Source: Pseudomonas svalbardensis (GTDB lineage Bacteria > Pseudomonadota > Gammaproteobacteria > Pseudomonadales > Pseudomonadaceae). Taken from it: a stretch of 64,000 bases of DNA. The first letter of the stretch is position 1. Every line of letters starts with the position of its first letter. The notes under the pieces were generated by a model. That model had not been told where the DNA came from. It saw only the letters and a program-made list of their open reading frames with translations, and made no database searches. Positions 1-9,696 of this stretch are shown piece by piece. The DNA lies in NCBI RefSeq assembly GCF_030053115.1, contig NZ_CP125619.1:3979501-4043500 (forward strand), written 5' to 3'. The translations under genes were made by a program, and so were the position numbers.

Positions 1-43
1 GGTCTTCCTGACGTCGATCTGATTTGGTTTGCTCAATACATAT

Positions 44-59
44 GAATAACCGTATATTC
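44..59. promoter_or_regulatory. Candidate ArsR operator
   Basis: An inverted repeat GAATA-ACCGTA-TATTC (5-bp arms, 6-bp spacer) lies in an AT-rich stretch 29 bases upstream of the arsR start. ArsR repressors usually bind imperfect palindromes overlapping their own promoter, so the position fits autoregulation. The arms are short and no footprint exists; this is an inference from symmetry and place. Confidence 0.5.
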
Positions 60-88
60 GGATAACCACATGTATTGAAGACGCCTCC

Positions 89-436
89 ATGCTGAACCCT
101 GCCGCCGTATTCAAATGCCTGTCCGACGAAACTCGCACGCGGGCCACCTTGCTGATCACCCGTGAGGGAGAGTTATGCGTCTGCGAGTTGGTCTGCGCCC
201 TGAACGACAGTCAGCCGAAAATCTCCCGCCACCTCGCGCAGCTCCGGGCATGTGGCCTGCTTCTAGACCGCCGTCAGGGTCAGTGGGTGTATTACCGGCT
301 CAACCCCGAACTGCCAAAGTGGGTCCGCACCATTCTTGAGACCACACTGGAAGCCAACGCCGACTGGCTTGAGGCAAACAGCACTCGACTCAAAGCAATG
401 GGCGACCGCCCTATCAACACTGCCGCCTGCTGCTGA
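89..436 (+). CDS. arsR: ArsR-family arsenic-responsive repressor
   Basis: A 115-residue winged-helix repressor of the ArsR/SmtB family, expected to block the ars promoter until arsenite or antimonite binds. The metal-site motif ELCVCEL is visible with Cys30 and Cys32, and Cys36 follows close by; the recognition helix is around residues 41-55 ([13 protein letters not shown]). A further Cys pair ends the protein (114-115). It is the first gene of a four-gene run, all on the plus strand, with arsB starting 23 bases after its stop. The ELCVCEL motif and the linkage to arsB, arsC and arsH make the assignment strong. Confidence 0.95.
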   Translation: MLNPAAVFKCLSDETRTRATLLITREGELCVCELVCALNDSQPKISRHLAQLRACGLLLDRRQGQWVYYRLNPELPKWVRTILETTLEANADWLEANSTRLKAMGDRPINTAACC

Positions 437-459
437 CCCATCACCCGTCGAGACTGCTC

Positions 460-1743
460 ATGTTTACTGCGTTCGCCATTTTTCTCGTCACCATTGTGTT
501 GGTCATCTGGCAGCCCAAGGGATTGGGTGTCGGCTGGAGCGCCTCCTTGGGGGCTGCTCTTGCACTGATTGCAGGCGTCGTGACGCTGGACGATATTCCA
601 CTGGTGTGGGGCATTGTCTGGAACGCCACCGCTACGTTTATCGCGGTCATCATCATTAGTTTGTTGCTTGATGAGGCAGGCTTCTTTCAGTGGGCCGCCC
701 TGCATGTGGCACGCTGGGCCAAGGGCGATGGTCGTCGCCTGTTCGCATTCACGGTGCTACTGGGCGCAGCCGTTTCCGCCCTGTTTGCCAATGACGGTGC
801 GGCACTGATACTGACCCCCATCGTAATCTCAATACTGCTCGCATTACGCTTTTCGCCCGCGTCTACCCTGGCGTTTGTCATGGCGGCGGGCTTTATTGCC
901 GACACCGCCAGCCTGCCCCTGGTGGTGTCGAATCTCGTCAATATCGTTTCAGCCGATTACTTCGGCCTGGGTTTCAGCGAGTACGCTTCGGTCATGGTCC
1001 CGGTCAATTTCGTTGCCGTGGGCTCCACTCTCGGGGTGCTGTATTGGTTTTTCCGTCGTGACATACCCGAACGTTATTCACTGGATGATCTACAAGATCC
1101 ACGACGTGCCGTGCGAGACCCGCTGACGTTTCGCGTCGGCTGGATTGTTCTGGGTTTGTTGCTGATTGGGCTGTTTGCGCTGGAGCCACTGGGCATTCCG
1201 ATCAGTGTCATTGCGGCGGTCTGCGCCGCGATGCTGTTCGCCGTTGCGGCGCGTGGGCATGTGATTTCAACCCGACGTGTGTTGCGTGAAGCGCCATGGC
1301 AGGTCGTGACCTTTTCGCTGGGCATGTACCTGGTGGTTTATGGGCTGAAAAACGCTGGCCTGACAACCTATCTGACGGTAGCCCTGAACTACTTTGCCGA
1401 ATTCGGCATCTGGGGCGCCGCGTTGGGTACTGGATTTCTCACGGCGTTGCTGTCATCCGGCATGAACAACATGCCGACGGTGTTGGTGGGTGCGCTGTCG
1501 ATCCAGGCCAGTGACGCCACCGGCGTGGTGCGTGAGGCCATGATCTACGCCAATGTCATCGGCTCTGATCTGGGCCCGAAAATCACGCCTATCGGTAGCC
1601 TGGCAACACTGCTCTGGCTGCACGTTCTGGAGCGCAAGGGCATCCGCATCACCTGGGGTTACTACTTCAGGGTGGGTGTCGTTCTGACGCTGCCGATTCT
1701 GTTCATCACCTTATCTGCCCTGGCCTTGCGCCTGGGCGTTTAG
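460..1743 (+). CDS. arsB: Arsenite efflux pump ArsB
   Basis: A 427-residue inner membrane protein made almost wholly of hydrophobic segments, the usual length for ArsB (about 430). It exports arsenite and antimonite, driven by the proton gradient or by an ArsA ATPase; no arsA is present here, so proton-driven export is likely. Family-typical stretches include the [15 protein letters not shown] region near residue 105 and [19 protein letters not shown] near residue 367. Start chosen at the first ATG after arsR; the ribosome site before it is weak (GAG only), which suggests translation coupled to arsR. Confidence 0.95.
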   Translation: MFTAFAIFLVTIVLVIWQPKGLGVGWSASLGAALALIAGVVTLDDIPLVWGIVWNATATFIAVIIISLLLDEAGFFQWAALHVARWAKGDGRRLFAFTVLLGAAVSALFANDGAALILTPIVISILLALRFSPASTLAFVMAAGFIADTASLPLVVSNLVNIVSADYFGLGFSEYASVMVPVNFVAVGSTLGVLYWFFRRDIPERYSLDDLQDPRRAVRDPLTFRVGWIVLGLLLIGLFALEPLGIPISVIAAVCAAMLFAVAARGHVISTRRVLREAPWQVVTFSLGMYLVVYGLKNAGLTTYLTVALNYFAEFGIWGAALGTGFLTALLSSGMNNMPTVLVGALSIQASDATGVVREAMIYANVIGSDLGPKITPIGSLATLLWLHVLERKGIRITWGYYFRVGVVLTLPILFITLSALALRLGV

Positions 1744-1772
1744 CACCTGCCCGTCTGGAAAGAGGAGTCGCC

Positions 1773-2243
1773 ATGCGCGTTCTGTTCATGTGTACCGCCA
1801 ATAGCTGTCGCAGCATTCTGTCCGAAGCGATGTTCAATCATCTCGCACCGCAAGGCTTCCAGGCGATCAGCGCCGGCAGCTTCCCCAAAGGACAGGTTCT
1901 GCCGCGCAGCCTGACCACGTTGCAAGAGGCCGGGATTGCGATCGACGGGTTAAGCAGCAAGGGCAACGACGCCTTCGAGGCCAACCCGCCGGACATTGTC
2001 ATCACCGTCTGCGACAAGGCCGCCGGTGAGGCCTGCCCGGTCTACTTCGGACCGGCCCTTAAGGCCCACTGGGGACTGGAAGATCCATCAGAGGTGAAGG
2101 GTGATGAGACCGTCGTCGCCGCTGCATTTCACTCGACCCTGGCACGCATCGAAACGCGCTGCCGGGCGTTCCTCGCCCTGCCCTTCGCCCAACTTGATCG
2201 CGATGCACTGAAGCGCGAACTCGACCGCATCAGCACGCTGTAA
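1773..2243 (+). CDS. arsC: Arsenate reductase, low-molecular-weight phosphatase type
   Basis: A 156-residue cytoplasmic enzyme reducing arsenate to arsenite, the form ArsB exports. The N-terminal phosphatase loop is seen as CTANSCRS with nucleophile Cys7 and Arg13. Cys80 and Cys88 (ITVC-DKAAGEAC) match the resolving pair of the thioredoxin-coupled family represented by plasmid pI258 ArsC. The motif LEDPSE near residue 107 is the Asp-Pro of the phosphatase fold. A clear AGAGGAG ribosome site precedes the ATG. It belongs to the thioredoxin-linked class, not the glutaredoxin-linked class of E. coli R773 ArsC. Confidence 0.93.
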   Translation: MRVLFMCTANSCRSILSEAMFNHLAPQGFQAISAGSFPKGQVLPRSLTTLQEAGIAIDGLSSKGNDAFEANPPDIVITVCDKAAGEACPVYFGPALKAHWGLEDPSEVKGDETVVAAAFHSTLARIETRCRAFLALPFAQLDRDALKRELDRISTL

Positions 2244-2255
2244 CCGGAGCCTCCC

Positions 2256-2948
2256 ATGACCGAACCACTGCCTAATCTCGACGCGTCATTGATTCAGACC
2301 ATTGCCAGTGACGACGGCCGACACAAGCCACGAATCCTGTTGCTGTACGGGTCGACCCGCGCACGGTCATTCAGTCGGCTGCTGGTCGAAGAAGCAGCCC
2401 GTCTGCTCGAACGCTTCGGTGCACAGACGCGAATTTTCAATCCATCGGGACTACCGCTACCGGATGACGCACCCAGCGATCACCCGAAAGTTCAGGAATT
2501 GCTTGAGCTGATGCAATGGTCTGAAGGACAGGTCTGGTGTTCACCCGAGCGCCACGGCGCCATGTCTGCCGTATTCAAGGCCCAGATTGACTGGGTGCCG
2601 CTGGCCCTGGGCGCCGTTCGCCCGACCCAAGGGAAAACGCTCGCCGTCATGCAGGTCAGCGGCGGTTCACAATCCTTTAACGTGGTGAATCAGCTTCGCG
2701 TGCTGGGACGCTGGATGCGGATGTTCACGATCCCTAATCAATCTTCCGTACCGAAGGCATATCTGGAGTTTGACGAAGGCAACCGCATGAAACCGTCCTC
2801 GCTGTATGACCGGGTGGTCGACGTCATGGAAGAACTGGTGAAGTTCACGTTGCTGCTGCGCGAGCGCCCGGATCTGGTTGACCGCTACTCCGAACGCAAG
2901 GAATCAGCGGAAGAACTGAGTCAGCGTGTGAATCAACGGTCGATTTGA
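2256..2948 (+). CDS. arsH: ArsH, NADPH-dependent FMN reductase of arsenic resistance
   Basis: A 230-residue flavodoxin-like protein. ArsH proteins bind FMN, use NADPH and in studied cases oxidise trivalent organoarsenicals. The phosphate-binding loop [13 protein letters not shown] lies at residues 29-41, and the conserved [18 protein letters not shown] region near residue 96 forms the FMN and tetramer interface. It starts 12 bases after the arsC stop behind a GGAG site and closes the operon. ArsH occurs in ars operons of many Gram-negative bacteria, and length and motifs match the family. Confidence 0.93.
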   Translation: MTEPLPNLDASLIQTIASDDGRHKPRILLLYGSTRARSFSRLLVEEAARLLERFGAQTRIFNPSGLPLPDDAPSDHPKVQELLELMQWSEGQVWCSPERHGAMSAVFKAQIDWVPLALGAVRPTQGKTLAVMQVSGGSQSFNVVNQLRVLGRWMRMFTIPNQSSVPKAYLEFDEGNRMKPSSLYDRVVDVMEELVKFTLLLRERPDLVDRYSERKESAEELSQRVNQRSI

Positions 2949-3119
2949 AAGCAGGGATGTCTGCACCTTGGTAACTAAATGAAGTAATGATTTAAAGCGT
3001 TATAACCCGTTGCGACACCGGAGCACGGGTTAACAACCGTCGGTCTGTAAAACCCCTGCCAGAAAACCTGCGAAAACTTCGTGATCTAGTCTGACTGCAC
3101 GTTCGCCAGGAGATTACTC
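2949..3119. promoter_or_regulatory. Intergenic region ahead of nap, with a small hairpin
   Basis: This gap must hold the end of the ars transcript and the nap promoter. A 7-bp inverted repeat (AACCCGT at 3004-3010, ACGGGTT at 3025-3031) could form a hairpin, but no T-run follows, so a terminator is not certain. I looked for an Anr/FNR-type TTGAT-N4-ATCAA box and saw no good match. Confidence 0.3.
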
Positions 3120-3287
3120 ATGTCATTGGCTGAAGAACGAAAACCTCAGCGCCGCAAGGAAACCCGGCTGTTTCTCTTTCTTGTCGTCTGCCTCTTCCCG
3201 CTGCTGTCGGTCGCTATCGTCGGCGGTTACGGTTTTATCGTCTGGTTTTTCCAGATGCTGTACGGCCCACCGGGACCACCCAACTAA
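3120..3287 (+). CDS. napE: Periplasmic nitrate reductase small membrane protein NapE
   Basis: A 55-residue protein: a charged N-terminus (RKPQRRKETR), one long membrane segment (residues 17-44), and a short proline-rich tail ending GPPGPPN. This is the size and shape of NapE, a monotopic membrane protein of unclear function that opens nap operons in several Proteobacteria. It is preceded by a CCAGGAG ribosome site and followed 36 bases later by napD. It is too short for common ORF cut-offs but is placed exactly where napE is expected. Confidence 0.88.
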   Translation: MSLAEERKPQRRKETRLFLFLVVCLFPLLSVAIVGGYGFIVWFFQMLYGPPGPPN

Positions 3288-3323
3288 CTAATAGCCTTTC
3301 TGAAAGCCTATTGGAGCCAGCGC

Positions 3324-3584
3324 ATGGACGAAGCATTGCATATTGCCAGTCTTGTCGTACTTGCCAGGCCTGAATTGTTCGATGCCGTTAAAGCTAACTT
3401 GCGCCTGTTGGACGGCCTGGAACTGCATCAGGAAAGTGCGGCGGGAAAACTGGTGGTGGTCCTTGAGGCCGTACACGAAAGTCAGATCCTTCAACGCATC
3501 GAACAGATCAACAACTTGCCCGGCGTACTCAACGCGGCGTTGATCTATCACGAACTCCTCGAACCCGAAGGAGATATCGAATGA
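3324..3584 (+). CDS. napD: NapA maturation chaperone NapD
   Basis: An 86-residue cytoplasmic chaperone with the NapD ferredoxin-like fold. NapD binds the twin-arginine signal of NapA and holds it back from export until the molybdenum cofactor is loaded. The opening [16 protein letters not shown] and the later [16 protein letters not shown] are typical of the family. Its stop overlaps the napA start by four bases (ATGA), which suggests coupled translation of chaperone and client. GGAGCC lies ahead of the start codon. Confidence 0.92.
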   Translation: MDEALHIASLVVLARPELFDAVKANLRLLDGLELHQESAAGKLVVVLEAVHESQILQRIEQINNLPGVLNAALIYHELLEPEGDIE

Positions 3585-6085
3585 GCATGACGCGCCGCGA
3601 ATTCGTCAAAGCCCAGGCCGCCGCCATTGCAGCCGCCGCTGCTGGCCTGCCGATTGTTACCGACGCCAGCAACCTGGTGACCGAAGCGGACATGGTCACC
3701 CTGGACTGGAACAAGGCGCCCTGCCGTTTCTGCGGCACCGGGTGCAGCGTGATGGTCGCGACCAAGGACAACCGCGTGGTCGCCACCCACGGCGACGTCA
3801 AGGCAGAGGTCAACCGCGGACTGAACTGCGTGAAGGGCTATTTCCTTTCGAAGATCATGTATGGCGTTGATCGCCTGACCCAACCGCTTTTGCGCATGAC
3901 GAATGGCCAGTACGACAAGCAAGGCGAATTCCAGCCGATCAGCTGGGAGAAGGCCTTCGACATCATGGAACTGAAGTTCAAGGAAGCCTTGAAAAGCAAA
4001 GGTCCCGGGTCGGTCGGCATGTTCGGCTCCGGGCAATGGACCGTGTGGGAAGGCTATGCCGCCAACAAGCTGATGAAGGCAGGCTTTCGCAGCAATAACA
4101 TCGACCCCAACGCCCGCCATTGCATGGCCTCGGCGGTGATGGGTTTCATGCGCACCTTTGGCATGGATGAGCCGATGGGGTGCTACGACGACATCGAAGC
4201 CACCGACGCTTTTGTGCTCTGGGGCTCGAACATGGCCGAGATGCACCCGGTGCTCTGGAGCCGGGTCACCGACCGCCGCCTGAGCCAGCCTCACGTGAAA
4301 GTGGCCGTGCTGTCGACCTTCGAACATCGCAGTTTCGAGCTGGCCGACATCCCCATGGTGTTCAAGCCGCAAACCGACCTGATGATCCTTAACTACATTG
4401 CCAACCACATCATTGAAAGCGGCGCGGTGAACCAGGATTTCATTACTAAACACACCCGATTTGCCCAAGGTGCCGACGACATCGGATACGGCCTGCGCCC
4501 CGACGATCCACTGGAAATGAAGGCAAAAAATGCCGCCAAGGCCAACACCTGGACCGACATTTCCTTCGAACAATACGCAGCGTTCGTCAAACCTTACACG
4601 CTGGAGCGAACCGCCAAGGAGACAGGCGTTCCGGTCGAACGGCTCAAGAGCCTGGCCGAGTTGTATGCCGACCCCAAGCGCAAAGTCGTGTCGTTCTGGA
4701 CCATGGGTTTCAACCAGCACACTCGCGGCGTCTGGGCCAACAACCTGATCTACAACATCCATCTGCTCACCGGAAAAATCAGCGAGCCGGGCAACAGCCC
4801 TTTCTCACTAACCGGCCAGCCGTCGGCCTGTGGTACGGCGCGCGAAGTCGGGACCTTCTCTCACCGCTTGCCCGCCGACCTGGTGGTGACCAATCCCAAG
4901 CACCGCGCCATCGCCGAAAAAATCTGGAAGCTGCCCGCCGGCACCATTCAGGAGAAGCCTGGTTTTCACGCGGTAGAACAGAGTCGCATGCTCAAGGACG
5001 GCGTGCTCAACGTTTACTGGACCCAGGCCAGCAACAACATGCACGCCGGGCCGAACATCATGCAGGAAGTCCTGCCGGGCTGGCGCAACCCGGATAATTT
5101 CGTGATTGTCTCGGATGTCTACCCCACCGTTTCCGCGCAAGCCGCTGACCTGATTCTGCCCAGCGCCATGTGGGTGGAAAAGGAAGGTGCCTTCGGCAAC
5201 GCCGAGCGGCGTACGCAATTCTGGCATCAATTGGTGACCGCACCGGGGGACGCCAAGTCGGACCTGTGGCAGTTGCTGGAGTTTTCCAAGCGCTTCACCA
5301 CCGATGAAACCTGGCCCGCCGAGTTACTGGCCAAGTCTCCTGAGCACAAGGGCAAAACCCTGTTTGAAGTGCTTTACAAGAACGGCCAGGTTGACCAGTT
5401 CCCGGTCGAGCAAATGGAAGCCGGATACAAAAATGATGAAGCCAAAGCGTTTGGCTTCTACCTGCAAAAAGGTTTGTTCGAGGAGTACGCCCAGTTCGGT
5501 CGCGGCCACGGGCATGACCTTGCCACGTTCGACCGCTATCACAGCGAACGAGGACTGCGCTGGCCGGTGGTGGACGGCAAGGAAACCCGCTGGCGTTACC
5601 GCGAGGGGCTCGACCCCTACGTGGAGAAAGGCAGCGAGGTGCAGTTCTACGGTTACCCGGACAAGAAGGCGATTATCTTCGCCCTCCCCTACGAGCCGCC
5701 AGCCGAAGCCCCGGATGCCGATTACCCGTTCTGGCTGAGCACCGGACGCGTCCTCGAACACTGGCACACCGGCACCATGACCCAACGCGTCGAGGAACTG
5801 TACAAAGCGGTGCCGGACGCGTTGGTCTACATGCACCCCGAAGATGCCAAGGCCTTGAAGGCGCGGCGTGGCAGTGAAGTGAAGTTGATCAGCCGCCGCG
5901 GTGAAATCCGTGCACGCATCGAGACCCGCGGGCGTAACAAGCCTCCGCCAGGACTGGTTTTCGTACCGTTTTTCGATGCCAACAAGCTGATCAACAAAGT
6001 CACGCTCGATGCCACCGACCCGATCTCCAAGCAGACCGACTACAAAAAATGCGCGATACGAATTGAGTTGATCAGCGTGGCCTGA
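3581..6085 (+). CDS. napA: Periplasmic nitrate reductase catalytic subunit NapA
   Basis: An 834-residue molybdopterin enzyme that reduces nitrate to nitrite in the periplasm; the length is typical. The N-terminus has a twin-arginine signal (TRREFVK at 4-10, then an Ala-rich stretch). One [4Fe-4S] cluster is bound by Cys48, Cys51, Cys55 and Cys83. Cys181 in [10 protein letters not shown] is the expected Mo ligand. The C-terminal cofactor domain includes [18 protein letters not shown]. It takes electrons from NapC through NapB. A second ATG two codons in (3587) is possible. Confidence 0.97.
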   Translation: MSMTRREFVKAQAAAIAAAAAGLPIVTDASNLVTEADMVTLDWNKAPCRFCGTGCSVMVATKDNRVVATHGDVKAEVNRGLNCVKGYFLSKIMYGVDRLTQPLLRMTNGQYDKQGEFQPISWEKAFDIMELKFKEALKSKGPGSVGMFGSGQWTVWEGYAANKLMKAGFRSNNIDPNARHCMASAVMGFMRTFGMDEPMGCYDDIEATDAFVLWGSNMAEMHPVLWSRVTDRRLSQPHVKVAVLSTFEHRSFELADIPMVFKPQTDLMILNYIANHIIESGAVNQDFITKHTRFAQGADDIGYGLRPDDPLEMKAKNAAKANTWTDISFEQYAAFVKPYTLERTAKETGVPVERLKSLAELYADPKRKVVSFWTMGFNQHTRGVWANNLIYNIHLLTGKISEPGNSPFSLTGQPSACGTAREVGTFSHRLPADLVVTNPKHRAIAEKIWKLPAGTIQEKPGFHAVEQSRMLKDGVLNVYWTQASNNMHAGPNIMQEVLPGWRNPDNFVIVSDVYPTVSAQAADLILPSAMWVEKEGAFGNAERRTQFWHQLVTAPGDAKSDLWQLLEFSKRFTTDETWPAELLAKSPEHKGKTLFEVLYKNGQVDQFPVEQMEAGYKNDEAKAFGFYLQKGLFEEYAQFGRGHGHDLATFDRYHSERGLRWPVVDGKETRWRYREGLDPYVEKGSEVQFYGYPDKKAIIFALPYEPPAEAPDADYPFWLSTGRVLEHWHTGTMTQRVEELYKAVPDALVYMHPEDAKALKARRGSEVKLISRRGEIRARIETRGRNKPPPGLVFVPFFDANKLINKVTLDATDPISKQTDYKKCAIRIELISVA

Positions 6086-6096
6086 GGAGAACCGTC

Positions 6097-6582
6097 ATGC
6101 CTTTGCGAACCCTGCCGTTGCTCCTGCTCGCTGCGATTGGCGTGGTGATGGCTGCAGAAGTCAATTACCCCCTCGATGCACCCGGGCCGGATGGGCGCCG
6201 GCCCGGTGGCACCTTGACCCAGAGCATGCCGGCCCCGCCCATTGCCAATGAAGAAAACAAGGACCTGAAGCGCGAACGCAATTACCCGGACCAGCCTCCC
6301 ACCATCCCCCATACCATTCGCGGTTATCAGATCGACCAAAACGGCAACAAGTGCCTGTCCTGTCACAGCCGTGCCAACAGCGCGCGGACCCAGGCAACGA
6401 TGATCAGCATCACCCACTACATGGACCGCGACGGCCAAGCGTTGGCGGCGGTGTCACCGCGCCGGTACTTCTGTAACCAATGCCACGTGCCGCAAACAGA
6501 AGTGCTGCCTTTGGTGGGCAACAGCTTCGAAACGATCGACAAAATATTGCAAGACGACGCCAATGCCGCGCAGAAACCCTGA
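6097..6582 (+). CDS. napB: Dihaem cytochrome c subunit NapB
   Basis: A 161-residue periplasmic protein with a signal peptide (residues 1-20, ending VVMAA) and two CXXCH haem sites: CLSCH at 86-90 and CNQCH at 126-130. NapB forms the periplasmic complex with NapA and passes electrons to it. The distal ligands are probably the conserved His residues in the PHTIRGYQ and ITHYMD segments. A GAGGAG site precedes the start, 11 bases after napA. Confidence 0.94.
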   Translation: MPLRTLPLLLLAAIGVVMAAEVNYPLDAPGPDGRRPGGTLTQSMPAPPIANEENKDLKRERNYPDQPPTIPHTIRGYQIDQNGNKCLSCHSRANSARTQATMISITHYMDRDGQALAAVSPRRYFCNQCHVPQTEVLPLVGNSFETIDKILQDDANAAQKP

Positions 6583-6591
6583 GGAGGCAAC

Positions 6592-7188
6592 ATGAAAGCA
6601 CTGTTCGCCCTGCTTAAGGATTACTGGGGCATTCTGCGTCGTCCGAGCCTCTACTACAGCCTGGGCTTTCTGACACTGGGGGGCTTTATCGCCGGGATCA
6701 TTTTCTGGGGTGGCTTCAACACCGCGCTGGAGCTGAGCAATACCGAAAAATTCTGCATCTCCTGTCATGAGATGCGTGACAACGTTTTCGTCGAGCTGAA
6801 GGACACGATCCACTACACCAACCGATCCGGCGTGCGCGCCAGTTGCCCGGACTGCCACGTGCCCCACGAATGGACCCACAAGATCGCGCGCAAGATGCAG
6901 GCTTCAAAAGAGGTATGGGGCAAGATTTTCGGCACCATTGATACACGCGACAAATTCCTCATGCTGCGTCGCGAACTGGCCGAACATGAGTGGGCAAGGC
7001 TTAAGGCCAACGACTCTCGCGAATGCCGTAATTGCCACAACTTCGAGTTCATGGATTTTACCCGCCAGAGCAAGCGCGCTTCGGCCATGCACTCGACTTC
7101 ATTGGCCAACGGTGAGGCCACCTGCATCGACTGCCATAAGGGCATCGCTCACAAGCTGCCCGATATGAGCGGAGTGAAAGGCTGGTAA
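6592..7188 (+). CDS. napC: Tetrahaem membrane-anchored quinol dehydrogenase NapC
   Basis: A 198-residue NapC/NirT-family cytochrome. One N-terminal membrane anchor (about residues 22-42) is followed by four CXXCH motifs at 55-59, 85-89, 145-149 and 178-182. NapC oxidises quinol and feeds NapB-NapA. The start has a GAGGAGGC ribosome site just after the napB stop. No napF, napG or napH is present, so this operon relies on the NapC route alone. Confidence 0.95.
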   Translation: MKALFALLKDYWGILRRPSLYYSLGFLTLGGFIAGIIFWGGFNTALELSNTEKFCISCHEMRDNVFVELKDTIHYTNRSGVRASCPDCHVPHEWTHKIARKMQASKEVWGKIFGTIDTRDKFLMLRRELAEHEWARLKANDSRECRNCHNFEFMDFTRQSKRASAMHSTSLANGEATCIDCHKGIAHKLPDMSGVKGW

Positions 7189-7252
7189 GGATTTTTCGAT
7201 CCTCCCGCACTTGTCCTACCCTTTTATCCAACCAACAACGCCGGTCACCGAA

Positions 7253-7963
7253 ATGCCCGCCCCCGAATCCACCCTCCTCGACAGCTGGCACCACAACGCC
7301 CAATCCTGGATCGAAGCCATCCGCACCGGCGCCATCGAAAGCCGCCTCAAGGTCACCGACCAGGCAATCCTGCTGGCGGTGCTGAGCCGCCAGCCCGAGC
7401 GCGTGCTCGACCTGGGCTGCGGCGAGGGCTGGCTGTTGCGTGCGCTGGCTGAACGGGGCATCAAGGCGGTCGGTGTGGATGGCGATGCGACGCTAGTCGA
7501 GGCGGCGCGGGCGGCGGGCTCTTCGGCGGTACATTTGGCGAGCTATGAAGCGTTGGTGGAGGCGAAGGTGGACATCGGCCGCGACTACGGCCTGATCTGC
7601 GCCAACTTCGCCCTGCTGCACCAGGACATCATCCCTCTGCTCGCCGCCATGAACGCCCTGCTCGCCCCTGGCGGCGCGCTGGTGATCCAGACGCTGCATC
7701 CGTGGACCGCGGCGGCGGGCGACTATCAGGATGGCTGGCGGGAAGAGACCTTCAATGGATTCAAGGGGCAATGGCAACCCATGCCGTGGTATTTCCGCTC
7801 CTTGTCCAGTTGGCTCAATGCGCTGGACATGGCCGGTTTTCAGCTGGCCGTCCTGCAGGAACCGCAGCACCCGCAAAGCCCTGTGCCGCAGTCATTGCTG
7901 TTGGTGGCCGAGCCGCGGGGTTCGCTACTCTTCAGTAATTCCCTTCCCGCACCAACCGCCTGA
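7253..7963 (+). CDS. Class I SAM-dependent methyltransferase
   Basis: A 236-residue Rossmann-fold methyltransferase of unknown substrate. Motif I, VLDLGCGEGWLLRAL, lies near residue 43; an acidic residue after the next strand (VGVDGD) would hold the SAM ribose, and LLAPGGALVIQTLHPW is motif III. An upstream in-frame TTG at 7211 would add 14 residues, but the ATG fits the start of the conserved part better. It follows napC by 64 bases on the same strand. Its 3' end overlaps the convergent gene by 32 bases. Nothing links it specifically to nitrate reduction. Confidence 0.75.
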   Translation: MPAPESTLLDSWHHNAQSWIEAIRTGAIESRLKVTDQAILLAVLSRQPERVLDLGCGEGWLLRALAERGIKAVGVDGDATLVEAARAAGSSAVHLASYEALVEAKVDIGRDYGLICANFALLHQDIIPLLAAMNALLAPGGALVIQTLHPWTAAAGDYQDGWREETFNGFKGQWQPMPWYFRSLSSWLNALDMAGFQLAVLQEPQHPQSPVPQSLLLVAEPRGSLLFSNSLPAPTA

Positions 7964-8504
7964 CCTCAGCCTGTATGGCATAAGCCGGCGCCTCCACAGC
8001 ATTGAAATCCTGTGTATACCGCTGGGCAAATCCTTCTACCCCCCATTCCTGATACTGCTGCACATGCTTTAATTCGTGCGCCCAGAGCGCGATGTCCTGT
8101 TCTGCGGTTTGAGCGTCCCGGAAGAGGATGATGTCGATCAGCGTCACGGCACCGACATCGGGGTTTTGCAGCATGGCAGTGGCGGCGTTGAATTGGCCGT
8201 TGTCGCTCACTTTGTAGCGCGCGGTATCGAGGACGCCGGGGTCGTACCAGCGCAGCAGTTGTTCCCGGATGTGCGGTGGAATGGGTTGGATGCCGGCGCT
8301 GGCTGCGTCAGCGCGGGCCTGGGTCAGCCACATCGCCAGGGCCGGTGTCGCGATCTGGTAGATGCCATCAGGTACTGGCAGGCAGATGCAGCCGTCCAGG
8401 CACACTTGTGTCTCGCCAGCTGGGCAGACGCTGGTCTGGGCTGGCACTTCAAGAGTCAGGCAAAGAACAAACAGCGCCACCAGGCGCGTGGTGATGGGCG
8501 GCAT
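7932..8504 (-). CDS. Secreted HExxH protein, DUF4157-like
   Basis: A 190-residue protein with a signal peptide (MPPITTRLVALFVLCL, cleavage near residue 24). A short Cys-rich stretch follows (Cys27, 35, 39, 41, probably disulphides). The motif HELKH at 143-147 is a zinc metallopeptidase-type HExxH in the context ALWAHELKHVQQYQEWG, as in DUF4157-type domains. Peptidase activity is not shown for many members. The longer reading frame to 8612 was not used because the residues before the signal peptide look non-coding. No operon partner is seen. Confidence 0.65.
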   Translation of the reverse strand: MPPITTRLVALFVLCLTLEVPAQTSVCPAGETQVCLDGCICLPVPDGIYQIATPALAMWLTQARADAASAGIQPIPPHIREQLLRWYDPGVLDTARYKVSDNGQFNAATAMLQNPDVGAVTLIDIILFRDAQTAEQDIALWAHELKHVQQYQEWGVEGFAQRYTQDFNAVEAPAYAIQAEVRRLVREGNY

Positions 8505-8586
8505 TGGACGCTCCAGGGACGGACGTAGCGCGAACAGTGGGTCACCATTGATCGACGATCCGCATGGCTTTAGCGTAGTCCCAGCG

Positions 8587-8883
8587 TTAATCCACGACGA
8601 ACAACTTGGCACCGGTGGTGCTGAAAGATCGATGCCCCTCAGCGTTGCTGCCCACCTGATAGCTCATCCCGGCGGTGAGCGTGAACAGACGACCATCCTC
8701 CAGCTCCGTGTGCAACTCGCCTTCCAGACACAACAGGATATGACCTCTCCAGCACCAGTGATCGGCCAGATATCCGGGACTGTATTCAACCATCCGCACA
8801 CGCGTTGAACCAAACTGGCAGGTACGCCAATAGGCGGTACCCGTCTGTCCAACATACTGAACAGGTTCGACAGTCGACCAATC
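8587..8883 (-). pseudogene. DHCW-motif cupin gene, 3' part, interrupted by IS66
   Basis: The C-terminal 98 codons of a small cupin protein. The segment YLADHWCWRGHILLCLEG carries the DHxCW-type signature of the DHCW-motif cupin-fold family. The reading frame runs on to a TTG at 8910, but those extra codons come from the IS left end. Joining 8883 to 11263 and removing one copy of the 8-bp duplication restores a 109-residue protein starting MDLTAVPFGTTDWSTVE. The gene is therefore disrupted; a chimeric product from the IS-borne TTG is possible but unlikely to be normal. Confidence 0.88.
8876..8883. repeat. Target site duplication, left copy
   Basis: GACCAATC directly precedes the left inverted repeat of the IS66 element and is repeated exactly at 11255-11262. 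Eight bases is the duplication length known for IS66-family insertion. Confidence 0.95.
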
Positions 8884-8907
8884 GTAAGCGTCCGGCCATG
8901 TCACCTT
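8884..8907. repeat. IS66 left inverted repeat
   Basis: Starts GTAAGCGTCCGGCCATGTCA and runs to CCTT. It matches the complement of the right end (11231-11254) at 21 of 24 positions. Confidence 0.93.
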
Positions 8908-8984
8908 CAAAACTCCAGCATTAAGGGCGATGGTGTCCGCGTATTTTTAAGCGGACGCGATCACCCTTAATCGCCAGGATTTCC

Positions 8985-9302
8985 ATGCGCCAACGAAGCT
9001 CTTATCCCAAACCGTTCAAAGCCCAGGTCGTTCAGGAATGCCTTCAGCCCGGGGCCACCGTTTCAAGCGTTGCCATCGCTCACGGCATCAACGCCAACGT
9101 CATTCGTAAATGGCTGCCGCTTTACCGGCATACCTCAGTTGCCGCGTTGCCTGCGTTTGTCCCGTTGAAGGCTCCGCCTAAGCGGCCGTCGGAGGCATCG
9201 GCGATCATCGAGATACCCGTTGGCGAACAAGCCATCGCAGTGAAGTGGCCAGTTTCCGATCCTGATGGGTGCGCTCGATTTATTCGAGAGCTTGCCAAGT
9301 GA
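8985..9302 (+). CDS. tnpA: IS66 accessory protein TnpA
   Basis: A 105-residue protein of the IS66 orf1 family. The N-terminal helix-turn-helix (residues 8-45, including the HGINANVIRKWL segment) resembles the IS3/IS911 orfA type and probably binds the element's ends. The C-terminal part is typical of IS66 TnpA. Its stop overlaps the GTG start of tnpB (GTGA at 9299-9302), a standard coupling in this family. Confidence 0.92.
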   Translation: MRQRSSYPKPFKAQVVQECLQPGATVSSVAIAHGINANVIRKWLPLYRHTSVAALPAFVPLKAPPKRPSEASAIIEIPVGEQAIAVKWPVSDPDGCARFIRELAK

Positions 9303-9634
9303 TCCGCATAGACGCCATCTGGCTCGCCACCGAGCCCATGGATATGCGCGCGGGTACCGAGACTGCGCTGGCCAGAGTGATCGCAGTATTCGGTGCGGCG
9401 AAGCCGCACTGTGCTTATCTGTTTGCCAATCGCAGGGCTAACCGAATGAAAGTCCTGGTTCATGACGGAATTGGTGTTTGGCTGGCGGCACGGCGGTTGA
9501 ACCAAGGCAAATTCCACTGGCCAGGCATTCGCCAAGGTTGCGAGATGGAGCTGGATGCCGAGCAACTTCGGGCGTTGGTGCTCGGTCTACCTTGGCAACG
9601 TGTTGGCGTTGGCGGCGTAATTACACTGCTTTAA
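9299..9634 (+). CDS. tnpB: IS66 accessory protein TnpB
   Basis: A 111-residue protein of the IS66 orf2 family. The family features IWLATEPMDMRAGTETALARV, KVLVHDGIGVWLAARRLNQGKF and W-P are visible. The start was set at GTG 9299, which gives the usual opening MIRIDAIWLAT and a 4-base overlap with tnpA, not the earlier ATG at 9269 inside tnpA. IS66 transposition needs all three proteins in tested elements; the exact role of TnpB is unknown. Confidence 0.9.
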   Translation: MIRIDAIWLATEPMDMRAGTETALARVIAVFGAAKPHCAYLFANRRANRMKVLVHDGIGVWLAARRLNQGKFHWPGIRQGCEMELDAEQLRALVLGLPWQRVGVGGVITLL

Positions 9635-9696
9635 AAGTTTTAATTTTGCTTCTTGGCCTACTGCCGTAGGCGGTCTGCTTTGGTAAAATCCACGGC

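Noticed and set aside
8587..8910. Intact 107-codon cupin gene with a TTG start
   Set aside because: The first codons belong to the IS66 left inverted repeat; the true start is at 11295 across the insertion.
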